Under the pieces are notes generated by a model. The model was not told the DNA's origin. It saw nothing but the letters and a program-made list of their open reading frames with translations, and searched no databases. A stretch of DNA of 64,000 nucleotides from a bacterium (GTDB taxonomy: Bacteria > Bacillota > Clostridia > Christensenellales > Aristaeellaceae), in NCBI GenBank assembly GCA_004563405.1, contig SFTH01000011.1, positions 21,655 through 85,654 on the forward strand, read 5' to 3'. Position numbers and translations under genes: made by a program. Positions 43,990 through 52,586 of this stretch are shown in pieces. Position 1 is the stretch's first letter; each line of letters opens with the position of its first letter.

Positions 43990-44763
43990 TCATTCCGCCT
44001 TCAGGCACAGCGCGCTGGTGTCCAGTCCGAACTCCTCGGCCAGGGCGATGTAGGTGCCGTCCGCGACCAGCTGCATGAAGGCCTCTTCGACCTGCGCGCA
44101 GACCTCGGCGTCATCCTTGCGGAAGCAGATGCCGTACTTCTCAGCGGCCCAGGATTCGTCCAGCATCACATACTCGTCGCCGTACTCGGCAATCTTGTTG
44201 GCGGCCACGCCGATGTCGATGGCGACCGCGTCGATGGAACCGGCCATCAGCTCGGTGAAGCAGACGTTGTAGTTCTCAAAGCGCATCAGATCGCCGAAGG
44301 TCGCCGCCAGATCGGCGCAATCGCCGCTGAGCAGGATGTCCGCAGAGGTGCCCAGCTGCACGCCCACGATCTTGCCCGCCAGATCGTCCAGCGTCGCAAT
44401 GCCGCTATCGGCCTTGGTCAGGATCATCTGGGAGTTGTCGGAGTAGGCCATGGACAGGGTGTAGGCCTCGGGATCGATCACGTCGATGGTCAGGCCGGAC
44501 CAGATGCAGTCGATTTCACCGGAGTCCAGGGTCATCAGCTTGGTGTCCCAGTTGATGGGCACGAGCTCGAGATCCCAGCCGTTGATTTCGCAGACCTTCT
44601 TGCACATCTCGATGTCAAAGCCGGTGTATTCGCCGTCGTCGCCCATGTAGGTGTAGGGCGGATATTCCGCGTCAAAGCCCATCTTGAAGGTGTAGCCCTC
44701 CGCGAAGCACGCGGTGGAGAGAACGGGGATCAGGGCGATCAGCAGAGCAGCAAACTTTTTCAT
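43990..44763 (-). CDS. Polar amino-acid ABC transporter substrate-binding protein
   Basis: 257 residues with signal peptide 'MKKFAALLIALIPVLSTACF' (cleavage probably after CFA; the Cys lacks a proper lipobox). Family-3 binding-protein features: 'MGFDAEYPPYTYMGDDGEYT', 'GFDIEMCKKVCE', 'IDCIWSGLTI', 'VGVQLGTSADILL', 'AGSIDAVAIDIGVA'. First gene of the operon, with AGGAGG before ATG. The usual substrate-contact Arg of histidine/arginine binders is not obvious ('YSDNSQMILT'), so the ligand is open. Confidence 0.92.
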   Translation of the reverse strand: MKKFAALLIALIPVLSTACFAEGYTFKMGFDAEYPPYTYMGDDGEYTGFDIEMCKKVCEINGWDLELVPINWDTKLMTLDSGEIDCIWSGLTIDVIDPEAYTLSMAYSDNSQMILTKADSGIATLDDLAGKIVGVQLGTSADILLSGDCADLAATFGDLMRFENYNVCFTELMAGSIDAVAIDIGVAANKIAEYGDEYVMLDESWAAEKYGICFRKDDAEVCAQVEEAFMQLVADGTYIALAEEFGLDTSALCLKAE

Positions 44764-44978
44764 CTTGTTTTCCTCCTGAATCTGAATCGCGACGGTGTAA
44801 CCGGCGCCCGTGTTCGTTTGATGTGATAACAGTTTAGCACTTTAGCGTAGTGATATAAAAGCATAAACGGATGTATTTTTGTTTAATTACATGTAAAGAT
44901 CAAATCCAGCGCAGAGATTAAATTTTGTCGCCGTCCGCCCTGGCCCGCGAACGCGCTATCAGAATTCATGTTCATTAC

Positions 44979-44984
44979 TATAAT
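44979..44984 (+). promoter_or_regulatory. Probable -10 of the MATE-HD operon
   Basis: TATAAT in AT-rich DNA, 30 bp before the chosen start; no clear -35 is seen. Confidence 0.45.
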
Positions 44985-45013
44985 AATGAATAGTATCAAT
45001 GGGGGTGAAGGCG

Positions 45014-46387
45014 TTGCAAAAGGCAAAGCGCAGCTATGAACTGGACATGACCCATGGGAAGCTGATTCCCAGAGTGGCAGCGTTCGCGCTGCCGCTGATG
45101 TGCACGAGCATACTGCAGCTGCTCTACAATGCGGCGGACGTGATCGTCGTGGGCCGCTATTCCGGCTCGCAGGCGCTGGCGGCGGTGGGTTCCACGGGCG
45201 CGCTGATCAATCTCATCATCAATGTGTTTCTGGGCCTCTCCATCGGCACGAACGTCGTGGCCGCCAACTACTACGGCGCGGGCGACTACAGAGGCACCCA
45301 GGAGACGGTTCACACCTCCATCGCCATCAGCCTTGCGGGCGGCTGCGCGCTGAGCGTGATCGGCTTCATCTTCGGCGGCACCTTCCTGAAGTGGATGGAT
45401 TCCCCGGCGGACGTGCTGCCGCTGGCGACGGTCTACATCCGCATCTACTTCCTGGGCATGCCCTTCAACATGCTGTACAACTTTGGCGCGGCGGTGCTGC
45501 GCGCGGTGGGCGACACCCGCCGCCCGCTGTACTTCCTGATGGCTTCGGGCATCGTGAACGTGGTGCTGAACCTGCTGTTCGTCATCGGCTTCAACATGGG
45601 CGTGGCGGGCGTTGCCTGGGCCACCATCATCTCCCAGATGATCTCCAGCGCGCTGGTGGTGATCTGTCTGATGCGCACGGAGGGCTTTGTGCATCTGGAG
45701 CTGCGCGCGCTGCGCGTCCACCGGGACAAGCTGATGGCCATCGTCCGCGTGGGCCTGCCGGCGGGCTTTCAGGCCGCCTGCTTCTCCATCTCGAACGTGC
45801 TGATTCAGTCCACCGTCAACGGCTACGGCTCGACGGTCGTGGCGGGCAACTCCGCCTCTCAGAACATCGAGGGCTTCATCTACGCTTCCATGAACGCCTT
45901 CCACCAGGCCGCCATCACCTTCGTCAGCGCGAACCTGGGCGCGGGCCTGAACGGCCGCCTGCGCAAGGTGCTGGGCGCGTGCTCCCTTCTGGTGTTCGTG
46001 GTGGGCGCGGCGCTGGGCATGCTCGCCTGCGCGCTGATGCCCGTGCTGCTGGGCATCTACTCGCCGGATTCACAGGTCATCGCGGCGGGCATGATCCGCC
46101 TGCGCATCATCGCCGGCACCTACGCTCTCTGCGGCCTGATGGATGTGTTCTGCGGCATCATGCGTGGCATGGGCGCGTCGGTGGTGCCGATGGTGGTGTC
46201 CATCCTCGGCGCGTGCGCCTTCCGCATCTTCTGGATCTACGTCATCCTGCCCCTGCATTCCACGCTGGATATGCTCTACATCTCTTACCCCGTGTCCTGG
46301 ATTCTAACGGGCGGCGTTCATTTGATCTGCTGCTTCGTCCTGCTCAGGCGCTACCCCATTCGACCCGGTGAGGAGGAAAACGCATGA
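45014..46387 (+). CDS. MATE family efflux transporter
   Basis: 457 residues with 12 membrane segments. The MATE N-terminus 'GKLIPRVAAFALPLMCTSIL', 'YNAADVIVVGRYSGSQALAA', and the repeat-half 'VRVGLPAGFQAACFSISNVL' are typical. It exports cationic drugs or metabolites using Na+ or H+. I choose TTG 45014, because GGGGGTGA lies 5-6 nt upstream; an ATG at 44999 would start in the ribosome site and have none of its own. The stop overlaps the next gene's start (ATGA). Confidence 0.9.
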   Translation: MQKAKRSYELDMTHGKLIPRVAAFALPLMCTSILQLLYNAADVIVVGRYSGSQALAAVGSTGALINLIINVFLGLSIGTNVVAANYYGAGDYRGTQETVHTSIAISLAGGCALSVIGFIFGGTFLKWMDSPADVLPLATVYIRIYFLGMPFNMLYNFGAAVLRAVGDTRRPLYFLMASGIVNVVLNLLFVIGFNMGVAGVAWATIISQMISSALVVICLMRTEGFVHLELRALRVHRDKLMAIVRVGLPAGFQAACFSISNVLIQSTVNGYGSTVVAGNSASQNIEGFIYASMNAFHQAAITFVSANLGAGLNGRLRKVLGACSLLVFVVGAALGMLACALMPVLLGIYSPDSQVIAAGMIRLRIIAGTYALCGLMDVFCGIMRGMGASVVPMVVSILGACAFRIFWIYVILPLHSTLDMLYISYPVSWILTGGVHLICCFVLLRRYPIRPGEEENA

Positions 46388-46872
46388 ATACCGGTTCCGC
46401 TGTCAGCGCAATGGTCGACTACCTGCACGGAAATCTCCACGAGGTGGAGCACCTTTTGAAGGTCTACGGCTACGCCAAGGCCATCGGCGAGTTGGAGGGC
46501 CTGGACCCGCGCACCCAGCGCACGCTGGAGATCGCCGCCGTGGTGCACGACATCGGCATCCCCCGCGCCCTCGAAAAGTATGGAAGCGATGCGGGCCCCT
46601 ACCAGGAGGAACTGGGCCCCGCGGAGGCGCGGGCGCTGCTGGAGAAGCTGGGCTGCGACGGAGAGACCGTCGACCGTGTCTGCCATCTGGTGGGGCATCA
46701 CCACAGCTACGATCAGGTGGACGGCGTGGATTACCAGATCCTGTTGGAGGCGGATTTTCTGGTGAATGCCAGCCACAACCACCTCTCCAGGGAAGCCGTG
46801 GAGGCGGCGCGAAAGCACTTCTTCCGCACGGAGACGGGACTCCGCTTCCTGGACACCTGCCTTCTGAAATAA
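46384..46872 (+). CDS. HD-domain phosphohydrolase
   Basis: 162 residues. Metal motifs H...HD...H...D are visible: 'HEVEHLLKVYGYAKAIGELE' (first His), 'AAVVHDIGIP' (HD), 'HLVGHHHSYDQVDG', and 'LLEADFLVNASH' (last Asp). Such proteins hydrolyse nucleotides or phosphoesters. It overlaps the MATE gene by 4 nt. Confidence 0.85.
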   Translation: MNTGSAVSAMVDYLHGNLHEVEHLLKVYGYAKAIGELEGLDPRTQRTLEIAAVVHDIGIPRALEKYGSDAGPYQEELGPAEARALLEKLGCDGETVDRVCHLVGHHHSYDQVDGVDYQILLEADFLVNASHNHLSREAVEAARKHFFRTETGLRFLDTCLLK

Positions 46873-46881
46873 AATCCGCCC

Positions 46882-46919
46882 GCGCAGGGGGCGCTCCTCA
46901 ATCGGAGCGCCCCCTGCGC
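46882..46919 (+). terminator. Hairpin terminator after the HD gene
   Basis: 16-bp perfect GC stem (46882-46897 with 46904-46919), 6-nt loop, weak T-tract. Confidence 0.65.
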
Positions 46920-47085
46920 CGTCTCTCCCGGCTGAAAAACCGGCTGCGCGTTGTATACCGTATATTCAATATATTTATGCATTTTCGAACCCTGCTACAG
47001 CGCCGATCCCACCTTCCTTTTTCGTTTATTGCAAATAAATTTTGTATATTAACACTAGCATAACGCAATATGCACCAAATCTGTT

Positions 47086-47114
47086 TTGACATCTCTGCAT
47101 ATATGGTGTATAAA
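47086..47114 (+). promoter_or_regulatory. Promoter of the TRAP transporter operon
   Basis: TTGACA (47086-47091), 17-bp spacer, TATAAA (47109-47114) in an AT-rich gap. Confidence 0.82.
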
Positions 47115-47150
47115 TATTCGCATACAAAAGGAATAAGGGGTGCATAAATT

Positions 47151-48137
47151 ATGAGGAAATGGATTCTGGTTGCTCTTACACTGATTCTGACCCTCTCCTG
47201 CGTGGCAGGCGCGAACGCGGAAAACATCATGCTGGGCCACGCGCTGTCCGAGGGAACCCCGGCCAGCGACGGTATCAACGCCTTTGCGGAAGCGGTCGCC
47301 GAAAAGACCGAGGGGCGCGTGAGCTTCACCATCTTCCCCAACGGCCAGCTGGGCAGCGAGACCGACATGCTGGAACAGATGCAGATGAATACGCTGGGCG
47401 CCGCGGGCATCATGTGCGGCACCATGCAGAGTCTGGACATGCGCATGGCCATCGAGGATCTCCCCTACATGTGGAAGGACATCGACCACGCCCGCGCCGC
47501 CTTTGACGGCGAATTCGGCGACTACCTCGCCGGAATCATGCGCGAACAGGGCATGGAGCAGATCGCCTATGTGGAGTGGGGCTACCGCCACATCACCAAC
47601 AACAAGCAGCCCATCGTGGAGCCTTCGGACCTCGAGGGCATGAAGATCCGCGTGGCGCAGACCCAGCTGCGCGTGGACGCCTTCGAAGCCCTGGGCGCGC
47701 TGCCCACGGTTCTGTCCTTCAACGAGCTCTACGGCGCGCTGCAGCAGGGCACGGTGGACGCGCAGGAAAATCCGCTGGCCAACATCGTGGCCGCCAACTT
47801 CAACGAGGTGCAGAAGTACCTGTCCCTCACCGGCCACTTCTACAACACCGTCATGCTGGTGATTGACTCCGACATCTGGGCGGGCATCTCCGAGGCCGAT
47901 CAGGCGGTCATCCTCGAGGAGGCCGCGAAGATGGAAGCCTCCGTGCGCGAGGCCAACAGCGCCAACGAGGCCGGCTACATCGAGACCCTGAAGGAGCGGG
48001 GCATGGAGGTCAACGACGACGTGGATACCGCCGCCTTCCGCGAGGCCATGCTGCCCGTGTACGACAAGTGGGAGTCCGAGGTCTTCGGCACCGAAATGAT
48101 GGACATCTACCGCGCCGCCTCCGGCTGGAACGAATAA
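47151..48137 (+). CDS. dctP: TRAP transporter solute-binding protein DctP
   Basis: 328 residues. Signal peptide 'MRKWILVALTLILTLSCV' with cleavage probably after ANA. Domain: 'FAEAVAEKTEGRVSFTIFPN', 'GQLGSETDMLEQMQMNTLGA', 'PSDLEGMKIRVAQTQLRVDA' with the conserved Arg that binds the ligand carboxylate, and 'SFNELYGALQQGTVDAQENP'. It captures an organic acid outside the cell for the DctQM permease. Neighbouring aminotransferase suggests a keto or amino acid. Confidence 0.93.
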   Translation: MRKWILVALTLILTLSCVAGANAENIMLGHALSEGTPASDGINAFAEAVAEKTEGRVSFTIFPNGQLGSETDMLEQMQMNTLGAAGIMCGTMQSLDMRMAIEDLPYMWKDIDHARAAFDGEFGDYLAGIMREQGMEQIAYVEWGYRHITNNKQPIVEPSDLEGMKIRVAQTQLRVDAFEALGALPTVLSFNELYGALQQGTVDAQENPLANIVAANFNEVQKYLSLTGHFYNTVMLVIDSDIWAGISEADQAVILEEAAKMEASVREANSANEAGYIETLKERGMEVNDDVDTAAFREAMLPVYDKWESEVFGTEMMDIYRAASGWNE

Positions 48138-48163
48138 TCCTTACCCGTTCTCCGGCTACCCTT

Positions 48164-48191
48164 CGGGACATCCGTATGTGCGGCTGTCCCG
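48164..48191 (+). other. Intercistronic hairpin after dctP
   Basis: 7-bp stem CGGGACA/TGTCCCG plus inner CCG/CGG. No T-tract. Probably stabilises the dctP mRNA or reduces read-through to dctQM. Confidence 0.5.
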
Positions 48192-48230
48192 ATTGCATGT
48201 TCCCGCAATGAAAACTTCGGAGGGATCCTC

Positions 48231-48728
48231 ATGCTGAAAAAAACAACCCGCTGGATCACCCATCTTCTGAATTGGTTCTGCCTGATCGCCATGCTTGGGC
48301 TGGCGCTGATCGTCGCCCTGCAGGTGGTCTCCCGCCTGCTGAAAATCTCCCTGCCCTGGACGGAGGAGCTGGCCCGCTTCCTGCTGGTGTGGCTCACCTT
48401 TCTGGGCTGTGCGCTGGCGATCTACCGCAAGAGCCACCTCTCCGTCAACTTTCTGGTGGAGATGATGCCCGAAAAGCTCAAGCGCGCCTGCAACTTCTTC
48501 ACCCGCGCCGTGATGCTCGCGTTCTTTACCACGCTGCTGGTCTACGGCGTGCGGCTCTCCGCGCTGTCCATGGGCAATCTGTCCACCTCGCTGGGCTGGC
48601 CCATGGGCGCGGTGTACGCGGTACTGCCCTTCAGCGCGCTGCTGGCGGACTATTACATCATGCTGGACATGCTGGGTCTCGCGGGTGTGGACGTTCCCAG
48701 CTATGAAAAGGAGGCGGAAGAGGCATGA
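48231..48728 (+). CDS. dctQ: TRAP transporter small permease DctQ
   Basis: 165 residues with four membrane segments. 'LPWTEELARFLLVWLTFLGC' and 'KSHLSVNFLVEMMP' are the DctQ signature. It forms the small membrane subunit with DctM. GGAGGG is 5 nt before ATG; the stop overlaps the dctM start (ATGA). Confidence 0.92.
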   Translation: MLKKTTRWITHLLNWFCLIAMLGLALIVALQVVSRLLKISLPWTEELARFLLVWLTFLGCALAIYRKSHLSVNFLVEMMPEKLKRACNFFTRAVMLAFFTTLLVYGVRLSALSMGNLSTSLGWPMGAVYAVLPFSALLADYYIMLDMLGLAGVDVPSYEKEAEEA

Positions 48729-50005
48729 TCGTCGCCGCTCTGGTCGTTTTCTTCGCGCTGCTGTTTCTGGGCCTGCCCATCGCCTTCATCATGGGCGCGG
48801 TCTCCGGCGGCATGATGCTCTTTGACGGCTTTTCCCTGGAGGTGCTGGTGCAGCGCATGTTCGCCGGCGCAAACTCCTTCTCCCTGCTGGCTCTGCCGCT
48901 GTTCATACTGGCGGGCAACATCATGGGTGAGGGTGGCCTGACGCGCAGGCTGATGCGCCTGGCAAACGTCATCGTGGGCCGCCTGCCCGGCGGACTGGCC
49001 ATGACCTCCGTGGCCACCTGCACCCTCTTCGGCGCGGTGTCCGGCTCCACCGTGGCCACCACCTTCGCCGTCGGCTCCGTGGTGGTTCCGGAGATGAAGC
49101 GGCAGAAGTACTCCAACGCCTTCATCGCCTCCATCATCGGCCCCTCCGGCGTGCTGGGACTGATCATCCCGCCCAGCATCACCATGGTCGTTCTGGGCAT
49201 CACCGCCAACATTTCCATCGGCAAGCTGTTCGTGGCGGGCTTCATTCCCGGCATCATGCTGATGCTGATGCTCTGCGTCTACTGCGCGTTCATGTCCAGG
49301 AAGAAGGGCTTTGGCGTGGTGGATCGGCGCAAAATCAGCCTGCGGGAATTCCTGTTGATCTTCCTGGACGCCTTTTTCCCGCTGATGACCCCGGTGATCA
49401 TCCTGGGCGGCATCTTCAGCGGACTGATGACCGCCACCGAGGCCGCCGTCGCCGCCGTGTTCTACGGCCTGCTGCTCTCCCTGTTCTACCGGGAGCTGAG
49501 CTTCAAGCGCTTCAAGAAGATCCTGATCGACTCCGCCGTGAGCTCCGCCACGATCCTGATCGTGATCTCCGTGTGCAACGGCTTCAGCTGGATTCTGACC
49601 GTGGAGCAGGTGCCCGCGGCCATCAGCAATTTCTTCATGCGCTTCGCCCACACGCCCACCCAGTTCCTGCTCATCGTCAGCGGCATACTGCTGGTGCTGG
49701 GCTGTCTGACGGAGGTCACCTCCCTCATCATACTGCTCGCGCCCATCTTCGCCCCCATTGCCACTCGCTTCGGCATCGACCCGATTCACTTCGGCATGGT
49801 GATGATCATGAATTTCGCCCTGGCGAACATCACCCCGCCGGTGGGCCTGTCCACCATCGCGGGCTGCGCCATCACGGACAAGCACATGGGTATCGAGCAC
49901 ACCTTCCCCTACATCGCGCATGTGATGCTGATCGTGGCCGTCATGGTGCTGGTCATCATCTTCGTGCCTGAAATTTCCACCGTGCTCCCGTCCATCTTCG
50001 GCTGA
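48725..50005 (+). CDS. dctM: TRAP transporter large permease DctM
   Basis: 426 residues with about 12 membrane segments. 'LGLPIAFIMGAVSGGMML', 'ALPLFILAGNIMGEGGLTRR', 'SGSTVATTFAVGSVVVPEM', 'GPSGVLGLIIPPSITMVVLG' and 'FALANITPPVGLSTIAGCAI' are DctM motifs with the ion-binding hairpins. It is the sodium-driven transport subunit. Confidence 0.94.
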   Translation: MIVAALVVFFALLFLGLPIAFIMGAVSGGMMLFDGFSLEVLVQRMFAGANSFSLLALPLFILAGNIMGEGGLTRRLMRLANVIVGRLPGGLAMTSVATCTLFGAVSGSTVATTFAVGSVVVPEMKRQKYSNAFIASIIGPSGVLGLIIPPSITMVVLGITANISIGKLFVAGFIPGIMLMLMLCVYCAFMSRKKGFGVVDRRKISLREFLLIFLDAFFPLMTPVIILGGIFSGLMTATEAAVAAVFYGLLLSLFYRELSFKRFKKILIDSAVSSATILIVISVCNGFSWILTVEQVPAAISNFFMRFAHTPTQFLLIVSGILLVLGCLTEVTSLIILLAPIFAPIATRFGIDPIHFGMVMIMNFALANITPPVGLSTIAGCAITDKHMGIEHTFPYIAHVMLIVAVMVLVIIFVPEISTVLPSIFG

Positions 50006-50041
50006 CGGGGACACCACGACATACGAAGGAGTAAAAGACAT

Positions 50042-51211
50042 ATGCCTCTTCTGAGCCAAAGAGTCGGCACCTTCACGGATTCCGTGATTCGTCGCATGAC
50101 GCGCATCTGCAATGAATACGGCGCGCTGAACCTCTCCCAGGGCTTCCCGGACTTCCCGCCGCCCAAGGCCATGACCGACGCGCTGGCGCGGGTGGCCCAC
50201 GACGGTCCCCACCAGTACGCCATCACCTTCGGCGCGCCTAACTTCCGCCGGGCGCTGGCCGAAAAGCACGGCCGCAGCATCAACCGGGACATCGACCCGG
50301 AAACCGAGGTGCTGGTCACCTGCGGCGGCACCGAGGCCATGATGTCCGCCATGATGTGCGTGTGCAATCCCGGGGACGAGGTGATCGTGTTCTCCCCCTT
50401 CTACGAGAACTACAGCGCCGACGCGATTCTCTCCGGCGCCAGCCCCATCTACGTGCCTCTCACGCCGCCGGACTTCAAGTTCGACCCCGTGGAGCTGGAG
50501 AACGCCTTCCGCCGCCATCCCAAGGCGATCATCGTGTGCAATCCCTCGAACCCCTGCGGCAAGGTGTTCACCCGGGAGGAGCTGAGCTTCATCTGCGGCC
50601 TGGCGGAAAAATACGACGCCTTCGTCATCACGGACGAGGTCTACCAGCACATCGTGTTCGACCCCCATGTGCACACCGTGGCGGCGGGTCTGCCCGGCAT
50701 GTACGACCGGGTGATCACCTGCAGCTCCCTTTCCAAGACCTACTCCATCACCGGCTGGCGGCTGGGCTACCTCATCGGCCCGGCGGAGGTGATCGAGGGC
50801 GCGAAGAAGGTGCACGACTTCCTGACCGTCGGCGCGCCCGCGCCCCTGCAGGAGGCCGCCGTGGTGGGGCTTCAGTTCGGCCCGGAGTACTACGAGGAGC
50901 TCAAGGCGCTCTACACAAAGAAGCGCGCGCTGTTTCTGAAGGGTCTGGACGATCTGGGCATCGCCCACAACGAGCCCGAGGGCACCTACTTCGTGATGAT
51001 GGACATCCGCAAGTACCTCGCGCAGGAGCGCTTCCGGGGCTTCGACGATTACAGCTTCAGCGAGTGGATGATCCGCAACATCGGCGTCGCGCCGGTGCCG
51101 GGCTCCAGCTTCTTCCGGGAGAATGTCTCCCACTATGTGCGCCTGCACTTCGCCCGCAGCGAGGAGACCCTGAACTACGCACTGGAGCGGTTGGCGCTGC
51201 TCAACCAATAG
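50042..51211 (+). CDS. Class I/II aminotransferase (kynurenine/methionine aminotransferase-like)
   Basis: 389 residues, PLP fold type I. 'LNLSQGFPDFPPPKAM' at the N-terminus, 'CGGTEAMMSAMMCVCNPGDE', 'NPSNPCGKVFTREEL', 'DEVYQHIVFDP', and the PLP Lys in 'SLSKTYSITGWRLGY'. The 'LSQGFPDF' start is typical of YbdL/KAT-like enzymes acting on methionine, aromatic amino acids or kynurenine. It is the last gene of the TRAP operon, 36 nt after dctM, so it probably aminates an imported 2-oxo acid or processes an amino acid. Confidence 0.88.
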   Translation: MPLLSQRVGTFTDSVIRRMTRICNEYGALNLSQGFPDFPPPKAMTDALARVAHDGPHQYAITFGAPNFRRALAEKHGRSINRDIDPETEVLVTCGGTEAMMSAMMCVCNPGDEVIVFSPFYENYSADAILSGASPIYVPLTPPDFKFDPVELENAFRRHPKAIIVCNPSNPCGKVFTREELSFICGLAEKYDAFVITDEVYQHIVFDPHVHTVAAGLPGMYDRVITCSSLSKTYSITGWRLGYLIGPAEVIEGAKKVHDFLTVGAPAPLQEAAVVGLQFGPEYYEELKALYTKKRALFLKGLDDLGIAHNEPEGTYFVMMDIRKYLAQERFRGFDDYSFSEWMIRNIGVAPVPGSSFFRENVSHYVRLHFARSEETLNYALERLALLNQ

Positions 51212-51231
51212 GCTCCATTTTCCAAAAATCA

Positions 51232-51265
51232 CAGGCCCCGCGCTTCGCATGAAGCGCGGGGCCTG
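51232..51265. terminator. Bidirectional hairpin terminator
   Basis: 15-bp stem (51232-51246 with 51251-51265), 4-nt loop, between the convergent aminotransferase and LacI genes. Confidence 0.7.
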
Positions 51266-51308
51266 ATCTGTCGAGAAAGGTGCGGCGAAACCGCCCGGGA
51301 AATCAGCT

Positions 51309-52319
51309 TCAGCGCCCGGCGGTGGATTCCCGGAGGATGAGCTCGGAGGGCAGGCTGATGTGCTGCACCGCCGCGTCCGGATTCTGGATGCGCTCGATGA
51401 GCAGTTCGCAGGCGGTGTAGCCGAACTGGAACTTGGGCGTGTTGATGGTGGAGATCGTCGGGGAGGCAATCATGGAGTAGTCCACGTTGTCGTAGCCAAT
51501 GATCATCAGATCCTCCGGTATGGACAGGTTCAGCCGCCGGGCGGCGTTGACGATGGCGCAGGCAAAGAGGTCGGAGATGGCGAAGAAGGCGTCCGGGCGC
51601 ACCGGCTGGGAGAGCAGCTGGGTGGCCGTGGAGTTGGCCATGCTGTAATTCACCTCCGGGAGATGCACGATCCAGTTGGGCACGGGTTCGATGTTGTTCG
51701 CGCGCAGACTCTGAAGGTAGCCTTCCCTGCGGTAGGCGTTGTCGCTGTACTTCAGGGGACCGGAGAGGAAGGCGATGCGCCGGCGGCCCAGAGAAATCAG
51801 GTAGTCTACGGCAGTTCTCGCCATCTTCTGATCGTCAAAGCTGACGGAGGAGACGCTCTGGCTGGAGAGATCGTAGTCGCAGCACTGCACCACGGGGGCC
51901 AGACGGCTCAGGGAGTTCATCAGCTCCCGCTTGATGTGGTTCAGCGTGATGATGCCGGAGATTTTGAGGTTGCGTATCGTCTTTTCGAAGCCCGGGTAGG
52001 TGTTGGAATTGATGTGCTCCTGGAGAATCAACAGCTGATAGCCGTGCTGGGTGGCGGACGCCTTCGCGCCCTTGATGATCTCATTGAAGAAAGAGTTGAA
52101 GTCGAAGGGCAGCGTGAACAGAATCAGCTTCCCGTGGGACGTGGTTTGCAGTATGTACTCGTTGGGATCCACGCCCTTTGCCCGGATTGCGGCGCAGACC
52201 CGGGCGGAGAGCTCCTCGCCGACCGCCTCCTGGTCGTTGAGCACACGCGAAACGGTGGCGCAGGACACGCCCGCGTCCCGGGCAATTTCAGCAATGGAAA
52301 AGGGATACTTTCTTCTCAT
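51309..52319 (-). CDS. LacI-family transcriptional regulator
   Basis: 336 residues from ATG 52319. HTH at residues 8-30: 'SIAEIARDAGVSCATVSRVL' then NDQEAV. The rest is a periplasmic-binding-like sensor ('YDLSSQSVSSVSFDDQKMAR', 'RRRIAFLSGPLKYS', 'LMIIGYDNVDYSMIASPTIS'). It diverges from the TIM-barrel-like gene and sugar ABC genes, which are the natural targets. Sensor Asp/Asn residues fit a sugar effector. It has its own promoter. Confidence 0.9.
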   Translation of the reverse strand: MRRKYPFSIAEIARDAGVSCATVSRVLNDQEAVGEELSARVCAAIRAKGVDPNEYILQTTSHGKLILFTLPFDFNSFFNEIIKGAKASATQHGYQLLILQEHINSNTYPGFEKTIRNLKISGIITLNHIKRELMNSLSRLAPVVQCCDYDLSSQSVSSVSFDDQKMARTAVDYLISLGRRRIAFLSGPLKYSDNAYRREGYLQSLRANNIEPVPNWIVHLPEVNYSMANSTATQLLSQPVRPDAFFAISDLFACAIVNAARRLNLSIPEDLMIIGYDNVDYSMIASPTISTINTPKFQFGYTACELLIERIQNPDAAVQHISLPSELILRESTAGR

Positions 52320-52349
52320 GACACGCCCGTCCTTTCTGGGGATGGTTTG

Positions 52350-52378
52350 ATTATAATGTAAAATCATTGAAATTACAA
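52350..52378 (-). promoter_or_regulatory. lacI-type gene promoter
   Basis: Minus strand TTGTAA (52378-52373), 17-bp spacer, TATAAT (52355-52350). Confidence 0.75.
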
Positions 52379-52519
52379 GTATTATTTGCTTTATTTCTGA
52401 AATATCATTTATTTAATCAGTATTTTAAACTCCATCCCGGATTATTATGTGCATTATCGCGCTATATTCAGCATATATATTATAAATATTGCTATATTTT
52501 TGAATCCATCTGTTTTTCA

Positions 52520-52548
52520 TTGACAATATTACAGAAATAGATTATAAT
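52520..52548 (+). promoter_or_regulatory. Perfect-consensus promoter for the sugar-uptake operon
   Basis: TTGACA (52520-52525), 17-bp spacer, TATAAT (52543-52548). The region 52320-52586 is very AT-rich and holds both divergent promoters; a clear LacI-type operator with central CG was not found. Confidence 0.85.
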
Positions 52549-52586
52549 AATTTCAGCAATTGCAATGCATGGGAGTGTTGCGAACG

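Noticed and set aside
52320..52586. LacI operator in the divergent promoter region
   Set aside because: Several short AT-rich dyads exist but none is clearly better than chance for this base composition.
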